Source: Chloranthus sessilifolius (lineage: Eukaryota; Streptophyta; Magnoliopsida; Chloranthales; Chloranthaceae). Taken from it: a stretch of 64,000 nt of DNA. Every line of letters starts with the position of its first letter. Position 1 is the first letter of the stretch. Below, one piece after another: positions 41,940 through 54,206 of the stretch. The translations under genes were made by a program, and so were the position numbers. The stretch spans positions 78,324,671 through 78,388,670 of the forward strand of contig CM037598.1 in the NCBI GenBank assembly GCA_021018995.1, given 5' to 3'. The notes below the pieces were generated by a model, which was not told the DNA's origin, searched no databases, and saw only the letters and a program-made list of their open reading frames with translations.

Positions 41940-43650
41940 ATTTAGTTTCTGTCGTTGATATCAGAGATTACATCTCGGAGGACCCAATAGTCCTCTAGAT
42001 TGTGTCTTGCGTATCGATGGAATGCACAATATTTGCTATAGTCTAGATTTATCGTCCATGGTCTTGGTCTTTCTTGCGAGAATCGAAGGAGGTTTTGAGT
42101 GTTAAGGAGACAAAAGATGTTGGGAATCATATCAGGTAAAGGGGGATAGTGTTCTCGCCTTGGCTGGTAGGGGCCTCTAGCTGGGTTGAAGTTTTGCTGT
42201 GGGGGTATGTTATTGTAGTTCTGCGTGTGGGCCGATCGATTCTATCTCGTATTCTGGTTCTGATAGATGTTGAGGTATTGGTTTTTATTCTGGTATTGGC
42301 CCTGATTCTGGTTCTGACCCTGATTTTGGTTTGCATATCATTGTTGATTAGTGCCTTGGTTTTGGTATGTGTACCATTATTGATTTTGATTTTGTCTGAA
42401 ATTTCGCGGTTGAAAGTTTTTGTTCTCAGAGTTCTGTCCTTGGTTTACCACAGTGTTAACTTGTTCGGTTCCTGAGGCTTTCTTATTGTTCTTTGACTTT
42501 GATTCACTAGAAGATCCTACTTTCGACGTAACTATGGATAGGGCAAGGTCTCCGCCTTTGATGTGTCGCGCTAGTCGGGATGCCAGGGAGTGGAGTGCAG
42601 TGAAGTCGGGGCAATCGCTTATGATAAGCGCGCTATTTAATAGTTTCTTAGTGTTGTCGATGATAATATCAACCCAGTCTTTCTCTTTCATTGAAGTATC
42701 GGTCCTGGCAGCGAGTTTCCTCCATCTGACGACGAAGTCAGCGAATTCCTCATCGAGTCCTTACTTTACCACCATTAGATCACTGAAACTGACGGTCTCC
42801 TGGATCAAGTGCTTGTATTGGTCTAGGAATTGATAGACTAAGTCTTCGAACATTTCTATCTTATAAAGTGGGAGTCCCGCAAACCAATCTAGAGCTTATC
42901 CTTCTAATGAGCGTTGGAAGTAGTGGATGAGAAATATTTGATTATTGAGTATGGGTCGACAATCATTGCAAAAGAGGGCCAAGTGATGGCTTGCATTTCC
43001 CCTGCCATTGTATTTGGTAAATTTTGGCCGTTTGAATCCCATTGGTAAGTTAAATTCGACATCCCGACAAAATTTTTCGAATCTAAATGAGTGACCGGGG
43101 CGCTATCTCTTGGTCATGTACTCATCGAGCATTTTAGGGGGATCTTTAATCTTGATGGTGCTATCTTTTGGAGCAGCCCACGAGCAAACCTTGTTTAGAG
43201 AGTCATCGTTGAAGAATGTGTGAGCAAGTTATCTCAATGGTGAGGCGCGACCTGACACTGTGTCGGGGTAGGCGGTGGCCTTTCCTGTCGTTCTTGTTCT
43301 TTCGAATATTGTCGTGACCTAATGGTCTCGTATGCAATAGCCAGTCCTCGAAGCAATTCTTCGGCATCATCATCTCTTCTTTATATTCTCTGAACACTGA
43401 GCTCTATAATTTATTGAGTAGTGAGGTTTTGTCCAGTGTTATTATCTCTCCCTTTATGATTATTACCGGTGTGCGGGGTAGAGAAGGGATTTTTTTCATC
43501 GCCAGCCATGTTAATTTTAGGTTGTCATAAGTTGAAATCATAAAGTGGTTCTCCTTCATATAAGGGGTTGTCATGATATCCCCACAACGGCGGGTCTCCT
43601 AAACTCACTCTTCGTATACCGGATATCTCGAGTCTTTGACGATGACTCAT
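41940..43650 (-). pseudogene. Tat gag with zinc-finger-like tail
   Basis: The minus strand starts at MSHRQRLEISGIRRV (43650), hits a stop and restarts in frame at MAGDEKNP (43509). The gag core lies around 43100-42400 (KEKDWVDIIIDNTKKLLNSA, HSLASRLARHIKGGD). A long Asn/Gln/Arg-rich run follows. Near 42070 comes KYCAFHRYARHNLEDYWVL, the C-F-H-x-H-x-D finger found in this lineage. Stops are frequent. Confidence 0.8.
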
Positions 43651-43740
43651 ATATTTAAGGGAATTCGAAATGATGCGATGGGAATAAAAACAAGAAAATA
43701 AGATAAAACTAACTATCTAAGAAAGAGTTTGGCAAAAGCG

Positions 43741-43757
43741 TCCCATCGCGATCGCCA
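43741..43757 (-). promoter_or_regulatory. Tat primer-binding site
   Basis: On the minus strand TGGCGATCGCGATGGGA lies three bases after the LTR end. It resembles the TGGCGAC...TGGGGA sites of Tat/Ogre elements, with mismatches. Confidence 0.65.
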
Positions 43758-44279
43758 GGCTGTTGGTGTACGCTTTTTCTGGGTTCCTCTCGGTCCCCGT
43801 TGAATCAGTGGCCCAATTCTATCCTGAGCGGACTCTGGCAATGCGGTGTTTTGAATGTTAAAAATAAAGGGGGGGTTTTAGGAAGGTTCCTAGTTAGTTG
43901 CGATCGCCAGCTGCAGATATTTAACGACGCTGCAACACGTCAGTGATCACGCTTTAGAGCGGGTGTGGGTTACTTCTTTACTGAATCGTCCACCAGCGAA
44001 CGTCAGCAGCTCTGGCTCTTCCTTATAATTTAGATAGTTTACTTTTCCTTTTCTTTCTTTATGATTGTGGTAATTCTAATGGGCTTAAGTTCCCTAATTC
44101 TAATATGAGTATAACTGTGTGAACTTGTTATGGTGAATTAATCTAATATTCTAATTATATTAGGAGTCTAATTGATTTTAATGTTTTATTCTTATTAAAC
44201 GTTTAATTAATTTAGTTTCCTAATGCTACAAGAAGTCTAATTAATTAGTCTCCTGATCGTACTAGGAATGCAAATATAT

Positions 44280-44650
44280 TAATTCTAAGGAAACTCTAAT
44301 TGAATCAAGCATGCTCGTTATACTGGAATTCTAATTGAAGCAATTATAATAATTCTACTGCAATTCTAATTAAAGCAAGTATACTAATTTGACTGAAATT
44401 CTAATTAAAGCAAAGGAACTAGTTCTACTGAAATTCTAATTGAAATAGAGGACTAATTGTACTAAAACTCTAATTTAGGCAAAGGAACTAATTTTATTAA
44501 AACTTTAATTAAAGCAAATAAACTAATTTTACTAAAGGTCTGATTAAAGCAATGAATTGACTATACTAAAAAATCTAATTAAAATAAAGGAACTGATTTT
44601 ACTAATTCTGATTAAAGCGATGAATTAATTCTATTAAAAATCTAAAGAAG
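44280..44650. repeat. About 40-bp degenerate tandem repeat in the Tat LTR
   Basis: Roughly nine units of the form ACTGAAATTCTAATTAAAGC followed by AAAGGAACTAATT, with drift between units. Confidence 0.75.
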
Positions 44651-45868
44651 AAAAAAATGGATTTTGGGCCCGCTATGCTAAGGAGGATTGGCCTCGTTCT
44701 CGAGTACCCTCCGTAAGCTCCCTTGGATAAATTGAGTGGCTGAGATTAAAGCAAATTAGATTTTTGGATTGTAAGATGATATTTTTAAATTTTTTTAGAG
44801 TTGAATTTGGATTATAATTATGGATTAAATCATGAAACTAGAAATTATAAAAGACTAAATTAAGAATTGAGATTTTTAAAATATTGAATTAAGGAATTAA
44901 AACTAGAATTTAAAATCTAAGGACTGAATTCGGGTCCGAAATCAGAAAATCACATCGTATGATTAAGGACTGGTTCTAGAAACTAAGAACTAGAATCAGA
45001 GATTAATGATAGGACTGGAGATTAAGAATTCAGAACAAAATTTAAGTCTAAGCCGGTGATTTAGGCCGTCAGATTAAGGATTGGTTCTAGATTCAGAGAA
45101 ATAGAACAAGATATTAGAAATTACGGTCTAAAAGAGGGTGCTACGGTCTAAGATTAAAAATTTAATATTAATTGTTTAAACTAAGAAAAATCCTAAATCT
45201 AAAGACTAAAAACTACGGTCAGAAACTAAAGACTAAATTCTTACCTAAGGTCGGGGCTGTGGAGAGGAATATCAAAAATTCGAAGCTTGAATCTCAAAAT
45301 CATGGCTATGTTTCTCTATGTGTTCGTTCTCGAAATTCACCAGCCTCGAAATCCCAAACTTCTTTGTTTGTATTGCCTTGTCTCTCCCCTCTCTTTTGGG
45401 TCGAATTAAAAAAAATCTTTTATAGGGTTTTTCCTAATTAAATGCCCTATTTAAGGCGTTTAACCGAATTATGCGCTGATTTTTCGGTGCTTAATCGCTT
45501 TGAGTCGGTCTCCGACTCAATGAGCGACCGACTGACTTGCTCAGTGAGTTTCCTAGTTCTAACAATGTTAGGACTAATTGCGCGCCTGGTGTGGAGTGCG
45601 CAATCCAATTAAATACTTCACTTGAAGTGCTTAATCATGGAATCTTGGGGGTCAAGGACAGTGAGGATAGGTTGGGTGTAGGATAATTGTGCGCCGATGG
45701 TCGGGTGCTCAATCCAATGGGCGCGTGATCGAGTCTCGAGGTGGTCTGGGAAAGGAAATCTGGTCTGAAAGGGGGATTGATTACACGTGTGTGGTTTGGG
45801 GTGCAATAGAATTACGCGCGTGATTTTAGGTACGTAATTCAGGGTTGTTCGGGTCCGGGTCGGGTATG

Positions 45869-46262
45869 AAATGCTAGACTATTATTTCAGCCTGTATTTC
45901 AACTATATATTATTGTTTTAGTATATAGTCTCCCCATGTTGGGATCTGAGCCACAGAGCTATTGTTTCAGCCTGTGTTCAGCCATGTACTATTGTTTCAG
46001 TGCATGGTTCCCAATTTAGGGTTAGGGGGTTTGAAATGCCAAACTATTATTTCAGCTTGCATTTCGACTATATACTATTATTTTAGTATATAGTCTCCCT
46101 ACATTGGGATCTGAGCCACAGAGCTATTATTTCAGCCTATGTCCAGCCATGTAGTATTGTTTTAGTGCATGGTCCCCACGTTAAGGTCATGGGGCCTGAG
46201 CTACAGAGCTATTGTTTCAGCCCGTGTCCAGTCATATACTATTATTTTAGTATATGGTCCCA
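45869..46262. repeat. About 70-bp two-type tandem repeat in the Tat LTR
   Basis: Type A (ACTATTATTTCAGC ... TTTAGTATATAGTCTCCC) at 45869 and 46042 and type B (CTGAGCCACAGAGCTATT ... AGTGCATGGT) at 45946, 46111 and 46196 alternate. All units share the core CTATT-x-TTTCAGC. Confidence 0.85.
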
Positions 46263-46336
46263 CAATAGGGTAAAGGGGTCAAAGGTTGACCAAACATATT
46301 TGTATATTCTGCGAGGGCAAAATAGGGGTGTCTACA

Positions 46337-47180
46337 CCTAGACGTGCCACAACTCTAAATATTCTGAAAATCTCTCGAGGAAGAGTGACAACCTCCCCTG
46401 AGCGATGACGAAGACTACTGGATAGACCTCCTTGCACTCCAGCTAGCAGAGTAGGCCAACAAGACTTCAGACATTGTCAAATCAAGAAGATGAGTTTGAT
46501 ATCAGCCCTGACTCTAACTCAGAAGGATGGGAATGCCCTTGGGGAACTCCCTGCATTTCTCACCATTCCTAGCCCGGCTGCTGAGCGTGCATATTCATCC
46601 TAACATACTATGAAGTTTAAGGGAAAGAGCTCACTACCCCTGAGGATCCCTTAGGAGGTCACCCTCGACAGAAAGAGAAACCATATTCTAACTAAGAGGA
46701 TGATAGTTCGACCTATTATGAACTCCAGAGCTTCTTCGCAGATGAGACAATCAATGTGATAGAGGAAATCCGAACGTTAGTGCCACTGTCACCCGCGCTA
46801 CTTATTTAAAACGTCTCATCAGATGAGGACTCAAAAAAAAAAAATGCCAACTTCAGAATAAGTCCACATTTCTCGAAGAATCACCCGAACGGCTCCGACA
46901 GCCGTCTCACTCCCTAAATTAGAGGAAGCAACTCTCTCGGCACCTCTTGAGGCGACCGACCTTGTCCCATATCTACTATCGAAAATTAAAAAAATAGAAA
47001 AAGTAGAAAACCCTAAAAATTTAGAAATATAAAATCTACAAAAAATCAGAAAACCTCACAAAAGAAAGGGAACCTTTTGTCCCGAATCAATTTTGCGACC
47101 AACAAGGAGACTTTTCTCCTAAGACTTCTATCCCCTCTCTCGCACGAAGACGCAAGGCATCCAGGCAAAACAACAAGTCA
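46337..47180 (+). pseudogene. Plus Tat: protease-RT linker
   Basis: Acidic and stop-ridden coding sequence corresponding to 38700-39240 of the minus copy (DDEDYWIDLLALQLAE appears near 46400). No named domain. Confidence 0.65.
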
Positions 47181-48180
47181 ATGATCATACCAGATGAGAT
47201 ACTTCGTGACTTTGAGAAAATGATCAATAGCCTTGACCTTCACCTTACCAAAGATCTCTCAATCATAAATTGCACCGGGGAAGGGCTACCTTTCGCAAAA
47301 TTGAATCCCAGTGTAGCAATTTTGCAGTATATGAGCTTACCGAGGATGAAGAAGGAACATCAGTCACCAAGGAGGCGCAAGACTTCCAATGAGTTATCAA
47401 GCATTTTTATAAGCAAACCCAAGCTGCTGTGAAACTTACAAAAGAAATCAACTTTGGCACTGAAGAGAAACCCAAGAAGTTACTAATTAGCGCAATGCTC
47501 AACTCCAAGGAACGTCAGCAAATCGTACAGGTCCTACAAGAACACCTCGACTCCTTTGCATGGTCCTATGAAGATATGCCCGGTTTAGACCCAAGTTTAG
47601 TAGAACATCGCCTGTCTTGGAACCCGATGCAAGCCTATTAAGCATAAACTCCAAAGGATAACAGTCCTTCAAGTTAAAGAGGAAGAAGAGGAAGTTGACA
47701 AGTTACACAAAGCCAAATTTATCCGAGTCGTCCTCTACCCCAAATGGGTCGCCAATATAGTACCTGTCGCTAAGAAAGATGACAGATTATGGGTTTGCAT
47801 TGACTTCCAAAACCTTAATCAGGCATGCCCAAAAGACGACTTCTCACTTTCGCACATTGACACTCTAGTCGATAACACCACTGGACATGAGATGCTATCC
47901 TTTATGGATAATTTCTTTCAGTATAATCAGATCAAATTAGCAGAGTCTGACCAAGAGAAGACTTCTTTCACCACACTATGAGAGACTTACTGTTATGTCG
48001 TCATGCCTTTTGAACTCAAGAACGCAGGAGCTACGTATCAACGTGCCATGATGGCTAGTTTTTATGACATGATGCATAAATGTGTAAAAGTCTATGTTGA
48101 TGACATATTAGGGAAGTCTCAAATGCGCGCATGACATGTTGAAGCACTCCGGCTGGTGCTATAAAGAGCTAAGAAGTATC
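47181..48180 (+). pseudogene. Plus Tat: reverse transcriptase
   Basis: Begins with MIIPDEILRDFEKMINSLDL. MPGLDPSLVEHRL follows, then WVANIVPVAKKDDRLWVCID, KNAGATYQRAMMASFYDMM and VKVYVDDILGKSQ. The catalytic YVDD is present here, unlike in the minus copy, but frames change and stops (for example near 47640 and 47975) break the gene. Confidence 0.87.
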
Positions 48181-48940
48181 AGCTAAAAATGAACCTAAAG
48201 AAATGTGTGTTCAGAGTCACCTCCAAAAAAATTACTCGGATTCATAGTCAACGAGTGAGGAATCGAAGTTGACCCTACAAAAGTCAGAGCTCTCCTTGAG
48301 ATGCCACCTCCCAGTAATATCAAAGAATTATGAGGCCTGATAAGAAGATTGCAATTCATCAGGAGATTCATCTCCCAGCATTCAGACAGATGAGATCCTT
48401 TCTACATACTATTTAAAGGAGGAACTGAGTATAAATATAATGACCAGTGTCAGCAAGCATTCGACAATATCAAGAAGTACCTCCTTAACCCGCCAATACT
48501 ATCATCACCAGTTCCTGAAAGACCCCTAATCCTCTATCTCTCAGTGAACAACAAAGCAATGAGAGTAATTCTGGAACAATATGAAGAAGATGGTAAGAGA
48601 GAGAAGGCTATCTACTCCTTAGTAGGATGATGGTCGAGTACGAATAAAAATATACTTCAATGGAGAAGACCTGCCTCACACTGGTGTGGGCCTCAACCAA
48701 ATTACGACACTACTTCAGAGTACATAAGATACTAGTACTAGCCCGAATGGACTCTCTGAAGTACGTATTCGAAAAGCCAGCAACATCAGGAAAGATCGCT
48801 TGCTAGAATATGCTATTGCAAGAATTTGATATCACTTACGTCACGCAGAAGTCGATCAAAGGACAAGCAATCACCGATTATCTCGCAGATCTCCCACTCT
48901 AGAGCAATGAGTCCATACACACAGATTTCCCCGATGAAGA
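48181..48940 (+). pseudogene. Plus Tat: first RNase H
   Basis: In changing frames: PILSSPVPERPLILYLSVNN, MEKTCLTLVWASTKLRHYF and ARMDSLKYVFEKPATSGKIA. A frameshift near 48630 and several stops. Confidence 0.8.
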
Positions 48941-49600
48941 CCTACTTGCCATTTATGATGAAGAGCTTGATAAGACGTCATGGACCCTTTATTTCGACGG
49001 TGCTCTAAATCACAAAGGAAAAGGCATCGGGATAGTCCTGTTAACCCCGGAAGGAGTTCTCATACCTAAGGCTTTTCAACTAGACTTCCCTGCCACTAAT
49101 AATGTCACGGAATATGAAGCTTTCATAGCTGGACTACTAGCATCACTACAATTAGGCGTTAGACAGCTGAAAACTATCGATGATTCCAAGCTTGTAATCT
49201 CACAAGTTATAGGAGAATGAAAACCAAGGAAAGGAGACTGATAGCATATCTAGAAGTCGCTCAATATTTGGTAAAGAAATTTGAAAGAATCTCTTTCACG
49301 CACATCCCTAGGTTAGAAAACGAACTCGCAGATTCCCTTGCCACGTTAGCCTCGGTCATCCAAATACCCATCGAACAAAGTACCAAGGCCTTCTTTAACG
49401 AAAAGCTGATAGTACCCGCCCACGAGGTAGCATGGACCGTTAAGAGAGAATTATCAATCCTCCCCACGAGCACAGGACCAAATGAAGCAATCACTCCGGA
49501 AAATCACGTCAAGACAAAAACTGAAGTCGCTATGTTCAGATTTAAAAAATTACCACCCGACGATGGACAACCATGGTATTTCAACATCTGAAACTTCTTA
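48941..49600 (+). pseudogene. Plus Tat: archaeal-type RNase H
   Basis: Near 48980 WTLYFDGALNHKGKGIGIVL carries the first acid, and NVTEYEAFIAGL the second. The open frame 49217-49591 holds QYLVKKFERISFTHIPRLEN and ELADSLATLASVIQIP. A TGA-containing shift near 49220 separates the two parts. Confidence 0.87.
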
Positions 49601-49789
49601 AAACATCAACACGTTCCTCTATATGACACAAAGATTGAACGGAAAATTATAAGGAATCGATGCGCCCGATTCTGCATACTTGGCAGAATACTATACAAAG
49701 AAGCCTTCACCAAAGGAGTACTGCTACGATGCGTCACAATTATCGAAGGACAATACATCATCCGAGAAACATATGCCAGTGCCTGCGAT
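49601..49789 (+). pseudogene. Plus Tat: start of integrase
   Basis: Words such as RFCILGRILYKEAFTKGVLL and CVTIIEGQYIIRE are visible; they lead toward the integrase finger and are cut by the Athila LTR. Confidence 0.65.
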
Positions 49790-50952
49790 TATTAAGCAGT
49801 TAAAAATTTCATTTTTCACCTCCTAACCTGACCTTTGGTGGACTCGTGAGTTGACTAATAATGTGTTTTAAGTGTATTTTATAGATAAGCAATAAATTAT
49901 AAGCTTAGTGTAGATATCCACTTAAAATAGCCAAAAAAGAAAATTACTGCTCAACATGTGACATTACAGCCCAAAGGTCAGCCAATCAAGCAGTCCACAA
50001 GATCCTTAGAAGTTCATGAGATTGTCTTTAGCCCAACTGGGAATGCTTGAGGTTGAGTGCAGTTGCAAGGAATGAGGATTGAATCCGCTAAGAGGTTGCT
50101 GGATGTTGAACAAATGAAGAACATCATACTTGAGAGGTGTGCCAGTTGTGGAAGCACTAAAGTTAAGCTGTCGAGAGGTTCCCTGAAGCTGTCGAGAGCT
50201 CCCCAGTACCTGTCGATGGGACCAGCCTACCCACTTAACTGGTAGATCTCTTGAATACCATTTGATCTTCCTAGATTTGATAGACCTGTGGCTGCTTTTG
50301 CATGTGGCCTAGCATCCACAACATTTGTAGTGATTATCATGTTCTGATGGAGGCCTTAGAATGGAGGGGCTCTATTGGATGATCTGTGACTATTTAAGTG
50401 GACAAATCAGAGCCTTAAGATCACTCCAATTCTCTGTCTTAGATCAGATCCTTCTACCTTGCAACTGTGTTTGTGGCCAGATGAGGGATTGCTGCACATT
50501 GAGCCCTTATAATACTGTCAAACCACCCAAGTAGCAGTGAGACCAAATCCCGAGCTGCTCTTCCTCATTTTTCTGCTTTAATTTCACCAAATTTCCCCTC
50601 ATTTGCCACATCTGAACTCTTTGGATAATCCTAATTTATTTATGTAATTAATTCTATTTTGTTTATGTAATTTAGATTAAAGTGACAACCCCCTAAAACC
50701 TCTCCTCTTCCTTTTGCTATTTTTTTTTAGATTAGTATAAGGTAAGGTGTCAGATCTGTCTTAGATCTAGAGATTTGCTGAATTTTAAGCACACATTTCC
50801 CTATGGACATACCCCTACTCACTCTTTAAAACTTGCTACAACAGCCCTAATTACTTGCAGGCTGTGTGTATGCTTATCTTGGTGTGCAATCCATAGACTC
50901 TTAATTTTCTAAATTTTAACCCCTTTTTGAAGCACATGGTAGGCTAATAGCA
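49790..50952 (+). repeat. Athila 5' LTR
   Basis: Starts TATTAAGCAGTTAAAAATTT, matching TGTTAAGCAGTAAAAAATAT at 62598. Ends near GGCTAATAGCA before the primer-binding site. The first 430 bases match the 3' LTR closely, after which the two diverge. A TATTTAAG at 50391 may be its TATA box. Confidence 0.75.
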
Positions 50953-50958
50953 AGTTTT

Positions 50959-50975
50959 TGGCACCACTGTCGGGT
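50959..50975 (+). promoter_or_regulatory. Athila primer-binding site
   Basis: TGGCACCACTGTCGGGT resembles the TGGCGCCGTTGCCGGGG site used by Athila (aspartate tRNA type), with several changes. Confidence 0.75.
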
Positions 50976-51336
50976 ATCTGTGTGCCTAAAATTGGTAGAT
51001 CTAAGTTTTTCTTAGTGTAGATTTTAGATTTGTGATAGATTGTGTTAAAGTTAACTAACTGCTTTTGAAGTTTTATTTTCTTTGGAGTAGTTTTAAATTA
51101 CTGCAGATTGGAAGCTGCACTTGAAGAGGAGTATTGTGCAAAAGGCTGTGCTAAGTTTACATCCCTTTACTCTTTTATTTTTTTTCCAGATCTATGAATT
51201 TTTAGATCTAATAGTTGTTTGTACTTGTGCTGAAATTTCTGACTGTTTGTGTTAAATTTGAGCTGTACTTTGTGTAATTGTGTATTGGGATTGTGAGTGG
51301 TGTATGTTTGGAAGAAGAACCCTCAACCCTTAGCTT
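50976..51336 (+). other. Athila leader
   Basis: Non-coding, T-rich, between primer-binding site and gag. Confidence 0.55.
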
Positions 51337-53234
51337 ATGTCATTAAATCCAGAGGTTGAGAGGATTCTTAGGCCTAAACAAACCCCACCTACATCTGCTA
51401 CACCTGAATCTGTTGAAATGGGTGAGCAACCAAGGCTGTTGAGAGATTACTATGCACCTGGAGCATATAACTCTCCCTTTTGCATACAATTCCCTGCTGT
51501 AGAGGAAAATTATGAAATTAAATCTTCAACCATCCAAATGTTACCTTCCTTCCATGGTTTCAGTAAAGAGGACCCATACAAGCATGTTGATGGATTATTT
51601 GCCTTGTGTACTACCTTCAACATTGCATGTCTGGGGCCAGAAGCCACCAAGCTTAGGCTATTTCCTTTTTCATTAAAGGACAAAGCCAGGGCCTGATTGT
51701 CCTTGCTTCCCCCTATCAGTATCAACTCTTGGAGTGACCTATAATGTCAATTCCTAGCTAAATTCTTCCCCATGTCTATAACCAGTCAGTTGAGGAAAAA
51801 TATTATCTCGTTTTCTCAACTCCAAACTGAAGGGTTCCATGAAGCATGAGAGAGATTCAAGGAGCTGTTAAGGCAATGTCCCCACCATTAAATTCTTGAA
51901 TGACAACTTGTACAAAGTTTCTACTAAGGAATTGACTCCAAGAGTAGAAATATGGTGGATGCTTCTTGTGGAGGCACATACCTTCATAAAATAGTTGAGG
52001 AAGCTTAGGAATTATTTGATATCATTGGTGAAAACTCCTTACAACAATAGTCTCTCACTAGGGACATTGAGACTCCAGTAGGAGTGGTGAAGGAAAACAC
52101 AACAAGAGGTAAAATGTATGAGATTGGTGGGTATAATAACTTGGAAAGAAGGGTAGCCAGCTTGACCCAAAAGTTGGAGAAAATGATGGGAGCAATGTAG
52201 TCTCTAATGGCTACTAATGTGGAAGAGGCATGCCTCATCTGCCAATCTCCCACTCATCCCATTCAGGATTGTCCCTTTGCAACCAAATTTTCAAAACTAG
52301 TGATGGAACATGTGCAGGCTGCTTAGACCTTTGGCCAACAACCAAATGCTGGTTACTCTTGGAGAAACCACCCTAATTTGAGGTGGAGGCAAGACAATGT
52401 TCAAAATCAAAACTGGCAGCAACAGTTCCAACAATAGTTCTATCCACAACAACAAATGACTTATAAACCTGCTTCCCATACCTATCAGCAGAATTTTACT
52501 CCAAGGCCACAATACCAGCAGCCTATGGCTCAGCCTGTGCAACAAATTGCACAAGCTCCAGCTTCTAGATCACTCTCTTTGGAAGAGCAAGTTCTGGTCT
52601 CATTGCAGAACTTGGGCTCTTTGTCCCAAATAGTCCACTCTCACAGTCAAAGCATTAAAAAGATAGAAGATTACCTTAGTAAGCTATCTAATGCCTTGAC
52701 AAAGAGAGAAGAGGAGAGGTTGCCTAGTCATCCCATGGATAATCCAAAGAGAAATTATGTGGTGGGTGAAGTTTCTTCTTCACATGAAGAAGCCAAAGCT
52801 ATCACTACCTTGAGAAGTGGGAGGATGATTGACAATGAAGTTCGTATTGAGCCTGTGAAAAATACAAAAAAAGAAAAAGAAATAGCCCAAAAAGATATGC
52901 AGTAGGAGGAAGATATCCTGAACAAGGGAGATGTTGATGCTCCCCCCCAAAAAAATGAAAATAAAAAGAACAGTGATGAATTGGCTAAGGCAACAAATGA
53001 AGGAGTAGTCCCTCACTTGCAATTTTCAAGGGCACTTCAAGCACCTTCTTCTTTTGATAAGGGGAATGCTAAAGTGGAGGAAATGATGGAGACTTTTAAA
53101 CAAGTAAAGATCAACTTGTCTTTGCTTGATGCAATAAAGCAAGTGCCAGCCTATGCCAAAATTTTGAAGGATCTTTGCACCCATAAAAGGCAGTCAATGA
53201 TACATTTATCCAAGAAAGTCTTTTCAGCTGAAAA
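51337..53234 (+). pseudogene. Athila gag
   Basis: The gag core is in 51337-51696 (FHGFSKEDPYKHVDGLFALC, RLFPFSLKDKARA) and continues in frame after a stop with PMSITSQLRKNIISFSQLQ. A glutamine-rich stretch follows at 52456-52905 (TYQQNFTPRPQYQQPMAQPV), with AKAITTLRSGRMI near its end. A CCHC-like CLICQSPTHPIQDC lies near 52235. Stops at 51694, 51850 and 52903 among others. Confidence 0.83.
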
Positions 53235-54206
53235 GTGAACCAAGTACTGACCATTGCAACCCCAACTAAGCTACAAGACCCTGGAGTCCCCACAATCCCC
53301 TGTATCATTGGGGATCACACCATTGAAAAAGCTTTACTAGACCTGAGAGGTAGTGTGAATTTGCTTCCATACTCAGTTTATGAGAAGCTGGGCCTAGTAA
53401 AGTTGAAGCCCACACATGTGGTCTTACAACTAGCTGACAGATTTGAGAGGAAATCAGTGGGGATCATAGAGGATGTGTTAGTTGGAGTTGATAAATTCTT
53501 TTACCCAGCTGATTATTTGGTGCTGAATATAGAACCAAGTAAGTGTGATACCTCCATTCCCATGATCTTGGACAGACCATTTTTGGCCACTGCAAATACA
53601 TGTATACAATATAGATCAGGGGTAATGGAGGTAACTTTTGGAAATATGAAAGTCAAGTTGAATGTGTATGATGCAGCCCATCAACCTCATTTAGATAATG
53701 AGGACTGTTTTTCTATTGATGTGCTGGATGAGTTTGTGGAAGAAACTCTTTCCCAGCTGCTTTATGGTGATGATTTATTTGATATTTTTGAAGAAGTGTG
53801 GAATGAAATAGTGGAAGAGAAAGCCCCTACACCTGGGCTTGAGCAAGTGAAAACTTTAAATTCAGAAGTGGGGCCAGCAAAGCAACACCCATGGAAACCA
53901 GCTTTACTATCTCTTCCACCACCCTCTAAGGCACCTCTATTGCCTTCACTCATCAGTCCTCCAGATGTGGAGTTGAAACAGCTCCCAAGGTCTTTAAAGT
54001 ATGCCTTCTTAGGAGCCAATAAGAAATTGTCAGTTATAATCTCTTCTTCCCCCACTCTTGAGCATGAAGAAGAGCTGCTTTGTGTATTGAGAAGGCATAA
54101 AAGAGCAATAGGGTGGACTACTGCTGATTTGGGAGGGATAAATCCTGCTGTGTGCATGCACAAAATTCATCTTGAAGAGGGCTCTAAACCCTCTACAGAG
54201 ATGTAA
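53235..54206 (+). pseudogene. Athila protease and pre-RT region
   Basis: A 323-codon open frame: PCIIGDHTIEKALLDLRGSV covers the active site, where DLRG stands in place of the usual DLG(A/S), then NLLPYSVYEKLGLVKLKPTH and IPMILDRPFLATANTCI, the second conserved block. The rest is the pre-RT linker (CVLRRHKRAIGWTTADLGGI) ending at a TAA near RT. The altered active-site triplet suggests loss of activity. Confidence 0.85.

Larger units (their letters stand above)
36150..46336 (-). mobile_element. Ty3/gypsy, Tat/Ogre-type, minus strand
   Basis: Read on the minus strand: 5' LTR (46336-43761), primer-binding site, gag, protease, a G-patch-like stretch, a long linker, RT, RNase H and a second, archaeal-type RNase H. 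The doubled RNase H is the mark of the Tat lineage. The element ends abruptly near 36150, just past the second RNase H; integrase and the 3' LTR are lost. Many stops, and the RT catalytic block is mutated. Confidence 0.87.
43761..46336 (-). repeat. Tat 5' LTR
   Basis: On the minus strand it runs from TGTAGACACCCCTATTTTGC to GCGTACACCAACA, 2576 bp, TG...CA. The primer-binding site follows. It contains two tandem-repeat zones (45869-46262 and about 44280-44650). The plus-strand Tat copy begins at the very next base. Confidence 0.82.
46337..49789 (+). mobile_element. Ty3/gypsy, Tat/Ogre-type, plus strand, both ends lost
   Basis: Begins without LTR or gag at the base next to the minus-strand LTR, in the protease-RT linker (CTCTCGAGGAAGAGTGAC matches 39240-39258 in reverse). 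It runs through RT, both RNase H domains and the very start of integrase, and ends where the Athila LTR begins. It belongs to the same family as the minus copy: most blocks align closely, in opposite orientation. Confidence 0.87.

Noticed and set aside
42149..42833. Plus-strand frames rich in Leu/Val/Ile
   Set aside because: Antisense shadows of the Asn/Gln/Arg-rich gag of the minus-strand Tat element.
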